Part shown: piece after piece, positions 33,346 through 42,593 of the stretch
Layout: the number at the start of each line of letters is the position of its first letter
Numbering within the stretch: the stretch's first letter is position 1
DNA from: UBA7239 sp964509075
Lineage (GTDB): Bacteria; Pseudomonadota; Gammaproteobacteria; Pseudomonadales; UBA7239
Length of the DNA stretch: 64,000 nt
Direction: 5' to 3'
NCBI GenBank assembly: GCA_964509075.1
Contig: CAZDWC010000005.1
Span: 124,001 to 188,000 of the forward strand
The notes under the pieces: model-generated
The model's input: the letters and a program-made list of their open reading frames with translations, nothing else
Told to the model about the DNA's origin: nothing
The model's database searches: none
Position numbers and translations under genes: made by a program

Positions 33346-33423
33346 GGATTTTTCCTTGAAGTTCAGAGGGTTGAAAGTGGAAACTGATCTGGCCGATTCT
33401 GTCAGTGGGCCTGAATGGCGGCG

Positions 33424-33452
33424 ATTGTAACGCTTTCTGCCCTGGCTGTTAC
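33424..33452 (-). promoter_or_regulatory. Sigma-70 promoter of the acyl-CoA ligase gene
   Basis: On the minus strand, GTAACA, 17 bases, then TACAAT, about 80 bases before the ATG at 33345. Confidence 0.6.
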
Positions 33453-33588
33453 TGCGCAAAACCGCAGAAGCTTTTGTAGTCAGGCCATAGCTCGTGGATT
33501 GAGAGTTTTCCCATCCCGCAACTGCTGCCAATGATTGCGTCATGGCAGTGTCAAATTGTCCTCTGCGGGCAGCTGCAATGCGGGCTAT

Positions 33589-33622
33589 CTATCTGATTTA
33601 TAGTGCCTCCTATCTGATCTAT
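33589..33622 (+). repeat. Two direct repeats CTATCTGATYTAT, 21-bp period, at the gyrA promoter
   Basis: CTATCTGATTTAT (33589-33601) and CTATCTGATCTAT (33610-33622) start exactly 21 bases apart, two helical turns, and end 16 bases before the gyrA -10 element. They could be paired protein-binding sites. Confidence 0.6.
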
Positions 33623-33634
33623 CACGTAGCAATG

Positions 33635-33643
33635 TGTTAAGAT
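33635..33643 (+). promoter_or_regulatory. Extended -10 promoter of gyrA
   Basis: TG-T-TAAGAT forms an extended -10 element 62 bases before the ATG. No good -35 element is seen at the right distance, which fits an extended -10 promoter or one aided by an activator at the direct repeats. Confidence 0.5.
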
Positions 33644-33704
33644 GCCCGCCTTCACACGGCCGGGTCTTCGGCTGTATCAGGTGATATAAAAGGAACGCTC
33701 CAGC

Positions 33705-36284
33705 ATGGCCGAACTTGCCAAAGAAATCTTGCCCGTCAACATCGAGGACGAGCTCAAGCAGTCCTATCTCGACTACGCCATGAGCGTCATCGTCGGTCGC
33801 GCCTTGCCCGACGTGCGAGATGGCCTGAAGCCGGTACACCGCCGCGTGTTGTACGCCATGAACGAGCTGGGCAATGCCTGGAACAAGCCTTACAAAAAAT
33901 CGGCACGTATCGTCGGTGACGTGATCGGTAAATACCATCCGCACGGCGATTCCGCCGTGTATGACACCATCGTGCGCATGGCGCAGCCGTTCTCGCTGCG
34001 TTACATGCTGGTGGACGGGCAGGGCAACTTCGGTTCGATAGATGGCGACTCGCCAGCCGCCATGCGTTACACCGAAATCCGCATGGCGAAAATTGCCCAC
34101 GATTTGCTCGCCGATCTGGACAAAGACACGGTCGATTACGCGCCGAACTACGACGGCACCGAAATGATTCCGGTGGTAATGCCGACGCGCATTCCCAACC
34201 TGCTGGTCAACGGTTCTTCGGGGATTGCGGTGGGTATGGCCACCAATATTCCGCCGCACAATCTTGGTGAAATTGTTAACGCGTGTCTGGCACTGATCGG
34301 CAATCCTGATTTGTCGATTGATGATTTGATGGAGCACGTGCCTGGCCCGGATTTCCCTACCGCCGGTATCATCAACGGTCGCGCGGGCATCGTTGAAGCC
34401 TACCGCACTGGTCGCGGCCGCATTTATGTGCGCGCGCGCGCGGTGGTCGAGCGCGATGACAAGGCCAATCGCGAAACGGTGATCATTTCCGAATTGCCGT
34501 ATCAGGTGAACAAGGCGCGCTTGATCGAGAAAATCGCCGAGTTGGTAAAAGAGAAAAAAATCGAAGGCATTTCCGAACTGCGCGATGAGTCCGACAAGGA
34601 CGGTTTGCGCGTGGTGATCGAGCTCAAGCGCGGCGAATCCGGCGAAGTGCTGCTCAATAATCTCTACGCACAAACTCAGCTGCAAACCGTGTTCGGTATC
34701 AACATGGTGGCGCTGGCTGATGGCCGCCCGAAAATTATGAACCTCAAGGATATTCTCGAGGCATTCATTCGTCATCGCCGTGAAGTGGTGACGCGCCGCA
34801 CTGTGTATCTGTTGCGCAAGGCGCGCGAGCGCGGCCACATTCTTGAAGGCTTGGCCGTTGCCATTTCCAACATCGACGAAGTGATCGAGTTGATTCGCCA
34901 GTCACCGACACCGGCTGATGCCAAAGAACGCTTGATTGCGCGTGGCTGGAAACCGGGAACCGTTGCGCAGTGGCTGGAACGTACCGGTGATGCGGCATGT
35001 CGCCCGGAAAATCTCGGTCCGGAATTCGGCTTGCGCGAAGGCGCCTATTACCTGTCTGCCGAACAGGCGCAGGCGATCCTGGATTTGCGTTTGCATCGCC
35101 TGACCGGCATGGAACATGAAAAACTGCTCGCCGAATATCAGGAAAAACTCGACCAGATTGCGGAATATCTGGCCATTCTCGGCAGCTATACGCGCTTGAT
35201 GGAAGTGATTCGTGAAGAACTGGAGCAGGTGAAGAGCGATTACAACGATGATCGCCGCACGGAAATCAGCAGCTCGCAACTCGATCTCACCATGGAAGAC
35301 CTGATTACGCCGGAAGATCGCGTGGTGACAATTTCGCACGGTGGCTACGCGAAGGCACAGGCACTGGACGATTACCGCGCACAGAAACGCGGTGGCATGG
35401 GCAAATCCGCCACGGCAGTGAAAGATGAAGATTTCGTCGAGCATTTGCTGATCGCCAATACTCACGACACCATTCTCTGCTTCAGCAATGTCGGCAAGGT
35501 GTACTGGCTGAAGGTGTACCAGATTCCGGTGGCGGCGCGCGGCGCGCGCGGCCGACCGATGGTGAATCTGTTGCCGCTGGAAGCGGGTGAGCGCATCACC
35601 TCTATCTTGCCAGTGAAGGAATACACGGCAGATCACTATATTTTCATGGCGACAGCCAACGGTACAGTGAAGAAAACTTTCCTCACCGAGTTCTCGCGCC
35701 CCCGCTCGGTCGGTTTGCGTGCGGTTGAACTGGATGAAGGCGACGTGCTGGTCGGCACGGCGATTACCAACGGCAAGAACGACATCATGTTGTTTGCCGA
35801 CAACGGCAAGGCCGTGCGTTTCGAAGAAGACGATGTGCGCGCCATGGGCCGCACCGCGCGCGGCGTGCGCGGTATTCGTCTTGCTGACGATGCGCGCATG
35901 ATTGCGCTGATCATTCCTGCAGAAGGCGGCAAGATTCTCACTGTGAGTGAAAACGGCTACGGCAAACGCACCGAATCTGCCGAGTTCCCCACCAAGGGTC
36001 GCGGCACGCAGGGTGTTATCGCCATGCAGTGTTCGGATCGCAACGGCAAGCTGGTCGGCGCGGTGCAGGTGTTTGATGGTGATCAGCTGATGTTGATTTC
36101 GGATCAAGGTACCTTAGTGCGTACGCGCACTGATGAAATCGCCGTCGTCAGTCGCAATACGCAGGGTGTGCGCGTGATTCGTCTCAAGGAAGACGAGCAT
36201 CTGGTTGGCGTTGAGCGTATTGCCGAATCTGAAAATGATGAGGCGGAAGATGGTGATGCCGGCGCTGAAGATTCAGTCGAATAA
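33705..36284 (+). CDS. gyrA: DNA gyrase subunit A
   Basis: Breakage-rejoining subunit of DNA gyrase; with GyrB it introduces negative supercoils. It has 859 residues. The active-site tyrosine is Tyr122 (AAMRYTEIR). The quinolone-resistance region reads HPHGDSAVYDTIVRMAQ, with Ser83 and Asp87 as in susceptible E. coli, so it is wild type at these sites. The GyrA box in the C-terminal beta-pinwheel is QKRGGMGKSA. The tail is acidic. The ATG at 33705 follows AAAGGAACG. serC begins 15 bases after the stop, so gyrA heads a long co-directional gene series. Confidence 0.98.
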   Translation: MAELAKEILPVNIEDELKQSYLDYAMSVIVGRALPDVRDGLKPVHRRVLYAMNELGNAWNKPYKKSARIVGDVIGKYHPHGDSAVYDTIVRMAQPFSLRYMLVDGQGNFGSIDGDSPAAMRYTEIRMAKIAHDLLADLDKDTVDYAPNYDGTEMIPVVMPTRIPNLLVNGSSGIAVGMATNIPPHNLGEIVNACLALIGNPDLSIDDLMEHVPGPDFPTAGIINGRAGIVEAYRTGRGRIYVRARAVVERDDKANRETVIISELPYQVNKARLIEKIAELVKEKKIEGISELRDESDKDGLRVVIELKRGESGEVLLNNLYAQTQLQTVFGINMVALADGRPKIMNLKDILEAFIRHRREVVTRRTVYLLRKARERGHILEGLAVAISNIDEVIELIRQSPTPADAKERLIARGWKPGTVAQWLERTGDAACRPENLGPEFGLREGAYYLSAEQAQAILDLRLHRLTGMEHEKLLAEYQEKLDQIAEYLAILGSYTRLMEVIREELEQVKSDYNDDRRTEISSSQLDLTMEDLITPEDRVVTISHGGYAKAQALDDYRAQKRGGMGKSATAVKDEDFVEHLLIANTHDTILCFSNVGKVYWLKVYQIPVAARGARGRPMVNLLPLEAGERITSILPVKEYTADHYIFMATANGTVKKTFLTEFSRPRSVGLRAVELDEGDVLVGTAITNGKNDIMLFADNGKAVRFEEDDVRAMGRTARGVRGIRLADDARMIALIIPAEGGKILTVSENGYGKRTESAEFPTKGRGTQGVIAMQCSDRNGKLVGAVQVFDGDQLMLISDQGTLVRTRTDEIAVVSRNTQGVRVIRLKEDEHLVGVERIAESENDEAEDGDAGAEDSVE

Positions 36285-36299
36285 CTCCGGGTTGATGAC

Positions 36300-37382
36300 A
36301 TGAGTAGAAAATTCAATTTCTGTGCCGGCCCGGCAGCCCTGCCGGAATTTGTACTGGCACAGGCGCGTGATGAAATGCTGGACTGGCGAGGTCGTGGTTT
36401 GTCGGTGATGGAGATGAGCCATCGCTCGGACGAGATGGTAAGTATCGCCAGCGAAGCCGAAAAGGATCTCCGTGATCTACTGCATATTCCTGCAAACTAC
36501 AAGGTGCTGTTTCTGCAGGGCGGCGCATCCATGCAGTTCGGCGCCATTCCGCTCAATCTGTTGCCGGTTGGTGGCACGGCGGATTATCTCAATACCGGGC
36601 AGTGGTCGAAGAAAGCCATTGAAGAAGCGCAGCGTTATGGCAACGTCAACGTGGTGGCTTCTTCCAAGGATACTAATTTTTCGACGATTCCTGCGTTTGC
36701 GAGCTGGAAGCTGAACAAGGATGCCGCGTATTTTCACTACACGCCGAACGAAACCATTGGCGGTGTGGAATTCAACTGGATTCCCGACACCGGATCAGTG
36801 CCGCTGGTAGCCGATATGTCATCGACAATTTTGTCGCGTCCGGTTGATGTCTCGAAGTTCGGTGTGATTTACGCCGGCGCACAGAAAAATATCGGGCCTG
36901 CGGGTTTGACGATAGTCATCGTGCGCGAAGATCTGCTCGGCCTTGCGCGTGCAGAAACGCCGACCATGCTCGACTGGAAGACGGCAGCCGACAACGACTC
37001 CATGTACAACACGCCGCCGACTTATGCCTGGTATCTGGCGGGTCTGGTTTTCAAATGGCTGAAAGCGCAGGGCGGCGTGGAAGCCATTGCTGCCGTGAAT
37101 GAACGCAAGGCCAAAAAACTGTATGGCTACATCGATGGTAGCGGTTTCTATACAAATCCTGTCGAAGTGCAAAGCCGTTCATGGATGAATGTGCCATTTG
37201 TGCTGCCGAATGAGAGTCTCGACAAACCTTTCCTCAAAGGTGCCGAAGAAGCAGGTCTTTTGAATCTGAAGGGCCATCGCTCAGTGGGTGGCATGCGCGC
37301 CAGTATCTACAACGCGGTCGGGGAAGATGCCGTGGATGCGTTGATTGCCTATATGCAACGTTTTGCGGCTCAGCACGCGTGA
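36300..37382 (+). CDS. serC: Phosphoserine aminotransferase
   Basis: PLP enzyme that makes 3-phosphoserine from 3-phosphohydroxypyruvate, and also acts in pyridoxine synthesis. It has 360 residues, the usual length. It begins MSRKFNFCAGPAALPE; the PLP lysine is in YAGAQKNIGPAG; FLQGGASMQFGAIP and GGMRASIYNAVG are conserved. Its TGA overlaps the GTG start of pheA. It lies in the Pseudomonas-like order gyrA-serC-pheA. Confidence 0.97.
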   Translation: MSRKFNFCAGPAALPEFVLAQARDEMLDWRGRGLSVMEMSHRSDEMVSIASEAEKDLRDLLHIPANYKVLFLQGGASMQFGAIPLNLLPVGGTADYLNTGQWSKKAIEEAQRYGNVNVVASSKDTNFSTIPAFASWKLNKDAAYFHYTPNETIGGVEFNWIPDTGSVPLVADMSSTILSRPVDVSKFGVIYAGAQKNIGPAGLTIVIVREDLLGLARAETPTMLDWKTAADNDSMYNTPPTYAWYLAGLVFKWLKAQGGVEAIAAVNERKAKKLYGYIDGSGFYTNPVEVQSRSWMNVPFVLPNESLDKPFLKGAEEAGLLNLKGHRSVGGMRASIYNAVGEDAVDALIAYMQRFAAQHA

Positions 37383-38473
37383 GTGATGCCATGACGAAAA
37401 CCTTGCAGCAACTGCGCGAAGAAATTGACCAGCTGGATGCCAGTATCCAGGACATGATCTCTGCGCGTGCGCGCTGCGCGCAGCAAGTAGCGGAAGTGAA
37501 AAAGGCGGAAGATCCCAATGCTGTGTTTTACCGCCCGGAGCGCGAAGCACAGGTGTTACGCAATGTCATGGCGCGCAACACCGGTCCGCTCGATAACGAA
37601 GAAATGGCGCGTCTGTTTCGCGAGATCATGTCGGCCTGTCTGGCATTGGAACAGCCGGTGCGGGTGGCCTATCTGGGGCCGGAAGGCACTTTTACCCAAG
37701 CCGCTGCACTCAAGCATTTCGGTCATTCCTGTGTCTCGGTGCCGATGGGCGCCATCGATGAAGTGTTTCGCGAAGTGGCAGCTGGCGCGGTGAATTACGG
37801 GGTGGTGCCTGTAGAGAACTCTACCGAAGGTGTGGTCAACCATACGCTGGATAATTTCATGGAATCCAGCGCGCGCATTTGCGGCGAAGTGGAGTTGCGC
37901 ATTCATCACCATTTGCTGGTTTCCGATGTCACCAAACAGGATGGCATCACCCGCATTTATTCTCACGCACAGTCATTAGCACAGTGTCGCAAATGGCTTG
38001 ACTCACACTACCCGAAAGCGGAACGCGTAGCGGTGTCGAGCAATGCCGAAGCAGCCAAGCGCATTCGCGGTGAATGGCATGCAGCTGCCATTGCTGGCGA
38101 CATGGCGGCAGAAATGTATGGTCTGACCAAGCTCAATGAAAAAATTGAAGACTTGCCAGACAACTCCACGCGCTTTCTGATCATTGGCACGCAGGCGGTG
38201 CCGGCAAGTGGTGATGACAAAACCTCCATCATCGTTTCGGTGCGTAACCAGCCGGGTGCGCTGTATAACTTGCTGGCGCCGTTTCATCGCAACGGGATAG
38301 ATCTCACGCGTGTTGAGACACGGCCGTCACGTGTCGGTGCATGGAGTTACGTGTTTTTTATTGATTTTGTCGGTCATGCCGATAGCCCCAATATCAAGGC
38401 AGTGCTGGACGAAATTGCCGCGCAGGCAGCCGATGTGCGTGTGCTGGGTTCTTATCCGCGCGCTGTTCTCTAG
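37379..38473 (+). CDS. pheA: Bifunctional chorismate mutase / prephenate dehydratase
   Basis: Turns chorismate to prephenate and then phenylpyruvate, towards phenylalanine. It has 364 residues, the normal length. The AroQ-type mutase is at 1-90 (LREEIDQLDASIQDMISARARCAQ). The dehydratase (about 95-275) starts AYLGPEGTFTQAAALKHFG and includes PVENSTEGVVNHTLD and the DNSTRF motif. A C-terminal ACT domain (TSIIVSVRNQPGALYNLLAPF, ETRPSR) binds phenylalanine for feedback. The GTG at 37379 overlaps the serC stop; an ATG at 37391 is the alternative start. Confidence 0.96.
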   Translation: MSDAMTKTLQQLREEIDQLDASIQDMISARARCAQQVAEVKKAEDPNAVFYRPEREAQVLRNVMARNTGPLDNEEMARLFREIMSACLALEQPVRVAYLGPEGTFTQAAALKHFGHSCVSVPMGAIDEVFREVAAGAVNYGVVPVENSTEGVVNHTLDNFMESSARICGEVELRIHHHLLVSDVTKQDGITRIYSHAQSLAQCRKWLDSHYPKAERVAVSSNAEAAKRIRGEWHAAAIAGDMAAEMYGLTKLNEKIEDLPDNSTRFLIIGTQAVPASGDDKTSIIVSVRNQPGALYNLLAPFHRNGIDLTRVETRPSRVGAWSYVFFIDFVGHADSPNIKAVLDEIAAQAADVRVLGSYPRAVL

Positions 38474-38490
38474 GTTTCTGGAACTTGTTT

Positions 38491-39591
38491 ATGACAGATT
38501 TTTCTTCTCTGGCAGTACCCGGTGTGCGCGGATTGTCGCCGTATCAGCCCGGCAAACCGATTGATGAGCTGGAGCGTGAACTCGGCATCAAAGACATTAT
38601 CAAACTTGCCAGTAATGAAAATCCTCTCGGCACGCCGCCCTCTGCAATCACCGCAATCCAGAACGCCTTGCCGCAACTGGCCCTGTATCCGGATGGCAGT
38701 GCGTTTGCTCTCAAGAGCAAACTGGCTACAAAGTTGTCTGTAAAAACAGATCAAATTCTCATTGGCAACGGCTCCAATGAATTGCTGGAATTAATCGCAC
38801 GAGTGTTTCTGACATCGAAAGATAATGCCGTGGTATCGCGTCACGCGTTTGTGGTGTATCCGCTGGCGGTGATGGCGCTCGGTGCGCAGCTGCATGTGGC
38901 CGAAGCAAAAAACTTTGGGCATGACCTCGACAAGATGGCAGCGATGGTGGATGAGCATACCAAACTGGTGTTCATTGCCAACCCGAACAACCCTACGGGT
39001 AACTGGTTGCCGATTGCCGACATCGAGCATTTTCTGCAGCATCTTCCACGACGTGTCATCGTGGTGCTTGATGAAGCGTATCACGAATATGTTGATAAAC
39101 CGGGTTATGCCAGTGGCATGAGTTTGTTGGACAAATATCCGAATTTGATTGTGTCGCGCACCTTTTCCAAGGCTTACGGGCTTGCCGGTTTGCGTGTGGG
39201 CTATTGCGTGTCGCATCCGCAGGTGGCGGATTTACTGAACCGTCTGCGTGAGCCGTTCAATGTGAACTCGCTGGCACTCGCGGCGGCAGTAGCTGTATTG
39301 GATGATGCGGATTATCTGGCGCGCAGTCTGACTGTGAATCGTGAAGGTATGGCGCAACTGGAAGCCGGTTTGCGTGAACTGGGTTTGCCATTTATTGAAT
39401 CGGCGGGCAATTTTGTTGCAGTGGATTTTGGTCGTGATGCCATGCCCTTGTATCAGGAATTTTTGCGTGAAGGCATCATTGTGAGACCGGTAGGCGTTTA
39501 CGAAATGCCGACATGGTTGCGTATTTCTATTGGCTTGCCTGAACAGAATGCGCGGTTTCTGGCGAGTTGCAAGAAGGTGCTGGCGGCATGA
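38491..39591 (+). CDS. hisC: Histidinol-phosphate aminotransferase (aromatic aminotransferase-like)
   Basis: PLP-dependent class I/II aminotransferase, 366 residues. Seen are KLASNENPLGTPPSAI at the start, the PLP-binding ANPNNPTGNWLP, and the lysine in SRTFSKAYGLAGLRVGY. The position between pheA and tyrA, away from any his genes, suggests it also or mainly transaminates phenylpyruvate or hydroxyphenylpyruvate, as noted for HisC2-type enzymes in Pseudomonas; this is inference. The ATG at 38491 is preferred over TTG at 38485. The stop overlaps the tyrA start (ATGA). Confidence 0.94.
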   Translation: MTDFSSLAVPGVRGLSPYQPGKPIDELERELGIKDIIKLASNENPLGTPPSAITAIQNALPQLALYPDGSAFALKSKLATKLSVKTDQILIGNGSNELLELIARVFLTSKDNAVVSRHAFVVYPLAVMALGAQLHVAEAKNFGHDLDKMAAMVDEHTKLVFIANPNNPTGNWLPIADIEHFLQHLPRRVIVVLDEAYHEYVDKPGYASGMSLLDKYPNLIVSRTFSKAYGLAGLRVGYCVSHPQVADLLNRLREPFNVNSLALAAAVAVLDDADYLARSLTVNREGMAQLEAGLRELGLPFIESAGNFVAVDFGRDAMPLYQEFLREGIIVRPVGVYEMPTWLRISIGLPEQNARFLASCKKVLAA

Positions 39592-40481
39592 TTGCCGAGC
39601 GCGTACTGGTTGTTGGCCTCGGTTTGATCGGTGGCTCGCTTGCGCGCGCGCTGAAAGAAAAATCAGTGTGCGCGCAAGTGTTGGGAAATAGCCGCAGCGA
39701 AGATACGGTACAGAAAGCGATTGCTCGCGGTGTGGTTGATCGTGCAGATGCCAATCTCGCCAACTTGTTGCCGGTTTTGCAGAAAAATGATGTGGTGGTG
39801 ATAGCCACACCCACGCTCAGTGTGCGTGCAGTGCTGGAGCAGTTACGTGAAGCTGTGGCGCGCGGCGTGATTGTGACAGATGTCGCTAGTGTCAAAGGCT
39901 CGGTGGTGGAAGATGCGCGCGCCGTATTTGGTGTTGTGCCGAATACCCTGATTCCCGGGCATCCGATTGCCGGTTCGGAAAAGAGCGGTATTGATGCGGT
40001 GAATCCGCAGCTGTTTGTGCGCCATGAAGTCATACTCACGCCGCTGCCGGATTCTGATCCTGTTGCTGTCGAAACGGTAAAGGCTTTGTGGTTGGCAGTG
40101 GATGCGGAAGTCTCGCTCATGGCTGTGGAAGAACATGACAGCGTACTGGCGCTCACCAGCCATCTGCCACACATGCTTGCCTACACGCTGGTGGATACTC
40201 TGGCACAGCGCTCGCAAAACAACAGTATTTTTCGTTACGCGGCCGGTGGCTTCAAGGATTTCACCCGCATCGCCGGCAGTGATCCCACTATGTGGCACGA
40301 CATTGCACTGGCCAATCGCACAGCGCTGTTGAGCGGGCTGGATGATTTTGAAAAACACCTGCTCGATTTGCGCAAGGCGATAGAAGATGGCAATGGTGAT
40401 CACCTGCGCGATGTCTTTACGCGTGCCAAGCAGGCGCGCGATTATTTTGGCGAGCTGTATGCGCGCCGCAAACCTTCCTGA
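39588..40481 (+). CDS. tyrA: Prephenate dehydrogenase
   Basis: Oxidative decarboxylation of prephenate (or arogenate) towards tyrosine. It has 297 residues with no mutase domain. The NAD site VLVVGLGLIGGSLARAL is at the start; VTDVASVKGSVVEDAR and IPGHPIAGSEKSG are the TyrA signatures, and TSHLPHMLAYTLVDTLA is conserved. The ATG at 39588 overlaps the hisC stop. In Pseudomonas this enzyme is commonly fused to AroA. Here one TGA separates the two in the same reading frame, with 12 bases between. Confidence 0.96.
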   Translation: MIAERVLVVGLGLIGGSLARALKEKSVCAQVLGNSRSEDTVQKAIARGVVDRADANLANLLPVLQKNDVVVIATPTLSVRAVLEQLREAVARGVIVTDVASVKGSVVEDARAVFGVVPNTLIPGHPIAGSEKSGIDAVNPQLFVRHEVILTPLPDSDPVAVETVKALWLAVDAEVSLMAVEEHDSVLALTSHLPHMLAYTLVDTLAQRSQNNSIFRYAAGGFKDFTRIAGSDPTMWHDIALANRTALLSGLDDFEKHLLDLRKAIEDGNGDHLRDVFTRAKQARDYFGELYARRKPS

Positions 40482-40493
40482 CGAGGTCATCCC

Positions 40494-41795
40494 GTGAAAT
40501 TTGCAGTACAACCCGGTGGCAAACTGTCTGGTGCTTTTCGTGTGCCGGGCGACAAATCCATTTCGCATCGCTCCATCATGCTCGGTTCGCTTGCAGAAGG
40601 TGTAACTGAAGTAGATGGTTTTCTCGAAGGCGAAGATGCGCTGGCAACCTTGCAAGCCTTTCGTGATATGGGCGTGCAGATTGAAGGCCCGGACCAAGGG
40701 CGAGTGCGTATTCACGGTGTTGGTTTGCACGGTTTGCAACAGCCTGCGCAAGCACTGGATCTCGGCAACTCCGGTACATCAATGCGCTTGTTGTCCGGTC
40801 TGATGGCGGGGCAGGCGTTTGATGTGACGATGATCGGTGACGAGTCACTGTCCAAGCGCCCGATGGAGCGTGTGGCGAAACCCTTGCGGAGTATGGGTGC
40901 GGTGATTGAAACCACGGGTGAAAAAGGCACACCGCCGGTAACCGTGCGCGGCAATCAAAAATTGAAAGGCATTCATTACGAAATGCCGGTGGCCAGTGCG
41001 CAGGTCAAATCCGGCGTGTTGCTGGCGGGTTTGTATGCCGAGGGCGAAACCTCGGTAACGGAACCGGCGCCGACGCGCGATCACACCGAGCGCATGTTGC
41101 GCGGTTTTGGTTATGCGGTGGAGGTGAATGGTGCCACGGCAAAATTGCAAGGCGGTGGCAAACTTACGGCCACTAAAATTGATGTGCCAGCCGATATTTC
41201 TTCTGCCGCATTTTTCATGGTCGGTGCCAGCATCGCCGAAGGTTCCGATATCACCATCCAGCATGTCGGCATCAACCCGACGCGCACCGGTGTGATCGAT
41301 ATCCTGAAACTGATGGGCGCCAATCTCGAACTGCTGAACGAACGTGAAGTGGGCGGCGAGCCGGTGGCGGATATCCGCGTGCGTTCTGCTGCATTGCACG
41401 GTATCGAGATTCCCGAGGATCTGGTGCCCTTGGCCATCGACGAATTTCCCGCGCTGTTTGTGGCAGCCGCTTGTGCGCAAGGTCGCACGGTGTTGACGGG
41501 TGCGGAAGAGCTGCGCGTGAAAGAATCGGATCGCATCCAGGTGATGGCGGATGGTTTGCAGATTCTCGGCATCAAGGCTGATCCCACGCCGGACGGCATT
41601 GTCATCGAAGGCGGGCAGTTGGGCAGCGGTACAGTGACCAGTCACGGCGATCATCGTATCGCCATGTCCTTTGCCATGGCGGCCTTGCGCGCGTCTGGCC
41701 CCATCCTGATCGAAGACTGCGCCAACGTCGCCACCTCGTTCCCCGGTTTTGTTTCACTCGCCGCAGGTGCAGGTGTAAGCATCAAGGTGCAATGA
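40494..41795 (+). CDS. aroA: 3-phosphoshikimate 1-carboxyvinyltransferase (EPSP synthase)
   Basis: Makes 5-enolpyruvylshikimate-3-phosphate in the shikimate pathway. It has 433 residues, the usual length. Seen are GDKSISHRSIMLGSLAEG, the signature DLGNSGTSMRLLSGLMAG, and RVKESDRIQVMADGL. The start is GTG at 40494 with GAGG upstream. It is in the same frame as tyrA, separated by a single stop. The stop overlaps cmk (ATGA), so tyrA-aroA-cmk are translated together. Confidence 0.97.
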   Translation: MKFAVQPGGKLSGAFRVPGDKSISHRSIMLGSLAEGVTEVDGFLEGEDALATLQAFRDMGVQIEGPDQGRVRIHGVGLHGLQQPAQALDLGNSGTSMRLLSGLMAGQAFDVTMIGDESLSKRPMERVAKPLRSMGAVIETTGEKGTPPVTVRGNQKLKGIHYEMPVASAQVKSGVLLAGLYAEGETSVTEPAPTRDHTERMLRGFGYAVEVNGATAKLQGGGKLTATKIDVPADISSAAFFMVGASIAEGSDITIQHVGINPTRTGVIDILKLMGANLELLNEREVGGEPVADIRVRSAALHGIEIPEDLVPLAIDEFPALFVAAACAQGRTVLTGAEELRVKESDRIQVMADGLQILGIKADPTPDGIVIEGGQLGSGTVTSHGDHRIAMSFAMAALRASGPILIEDCANVATSFPGFVSLAAGAGVSIKVQ

Positions 41796-42460
41796 TGGTT
41801 GTGCCGGTTATCACCATCGACGGCCCTGGCGGTTCCGGCAAGGGCACGGTCGCGCACCGGGTGGCGGAACGCCTGGGTTGGCACTGCCTGGACAGTGGGG
41901 CGCTGTACCGCATCACGGCCGTGGTGGGTACGCAGCGCGGGTTGGCACTGAGTGACGAGCCGGCTCTGATCGAGATGGTCGGTGGACTGGATATCCGCTT
42001 TGCACCCGAGACGGTCTGGGTCGACGGTCAGGATGTGGCGCCCTTGATTCGCGGGGAGGATGCCGGTGCCGGCGCTTCGCAAGTCGGTGCCTTGCCGGGT
42101 TTGCGGACAGCGCTGTTGCAGCGTCAGCGCGATTTTGCCCGTGCACCTGGTCTGGTGGCCGACGGGCGTGACATGGGTACCGTGGTTTTTGCCGATGCGC
42201 CGCTGAAAATCTATCTGGATGCCTCAGCCGAGGAAAGGGCGCAAAGACGCTATAAGCAGTTGATAAATAAAGGGCGGGATGTTAGCCTTGCCGCCCTCCT
42301 TGAGGACATACGCGCCAGAGATGCGCGCGATATCAACCGTTCGGTGGCGCCTTTGCGCCCGGCGGTGGATGCCGTGATTGTCGACAGCACGCATATGGGC
42401 ATCGAGGAAGTGGTACAGGCTGTGCTGGATCTTGCCGCGCAACGCGGCTTGCTTGTCTAG
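41792..42460 (+). CDS. cmk: Cytidylate kinase
   Basis: Phosphorylates CMP and dCMP. It has 222 residues, the normal length. The P-loop ITIDGPGGSGKGTVAHR, LDSGALYRI, GRDMGTVVFADAPLKIYLDA and RDARDINRSVAPLRPA are diagnostic. The start overlaps aroA; a second ATG at 41795 is possible. cmk next to rpsA is a widespread bacterial pairing. Confidence 0.97.
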   Translation: MMVVPVITIDGPGGSGKGTVAHRVAERLGWHCLDSGALYRITAVVGTQRGLALSDEPALIEMVGGLDIRFAPETVWVDGQDVAPLIRGEDAGAGASQVGALPGLRTALLQRQRDFARAPGLVADGRDMGTVVFADAPLKIYLDASAEERAQRRYKQLINKGRDVSLAALLEDIRARDARDINRSVAPLRPAVDAVIVDSTHMGIEEVVQAVLDLAAQRGLLV

Positions 42461-42593
42461 ACTGCTTGTTGGTCGGTGATTGCTGTAGACCAGATCCGTT
42501 TTTTCGGAACAGGCAATCATCGTTTTGAACTGACCCGCATGAACTGGCGTGTGGTGATACCGGTCGCGCAAGCGATCATTCATAGGTGTATTA
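42461..42593 (+). other. rpsA leader and promoter region
   Basis: 133 bases without a gene. No consensus promoter is clear. The region probably contains the S1 mRNA leader, which in other gammaproteobacteria is autoregulated by S1. The GGTG/ATTA before the ATG is a weak ribosome site, as is typical of rpsA. Confidence 0.4.

Larger units (their letters stand above)
33346..33704. other. 359-bp divergent intergenic region (acyl-CoA ligase / gyrA)
   Basis: No gene is supported here. The left part holds a good minus-strand promoter (33424-33452) and leader for the ligase. The right part holds a gyrA promoter with two 13-base direct repeats at 33589 and 33610. The middle (about 33455-33585) shows nothing distinctive. 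Confidence 0.6.

Noticed and set aside
33635..33705. gyrA quinolone-resistance mutations
   Set aside because: Residues 83 and 87 are Ser and Asp, the susceptible form.
34902..36107. Minus-strand frame of 401 codons opposite gyrA
   Set aside because: Antisense shadow of gyrA; GC-skewed codon positions keep it open.
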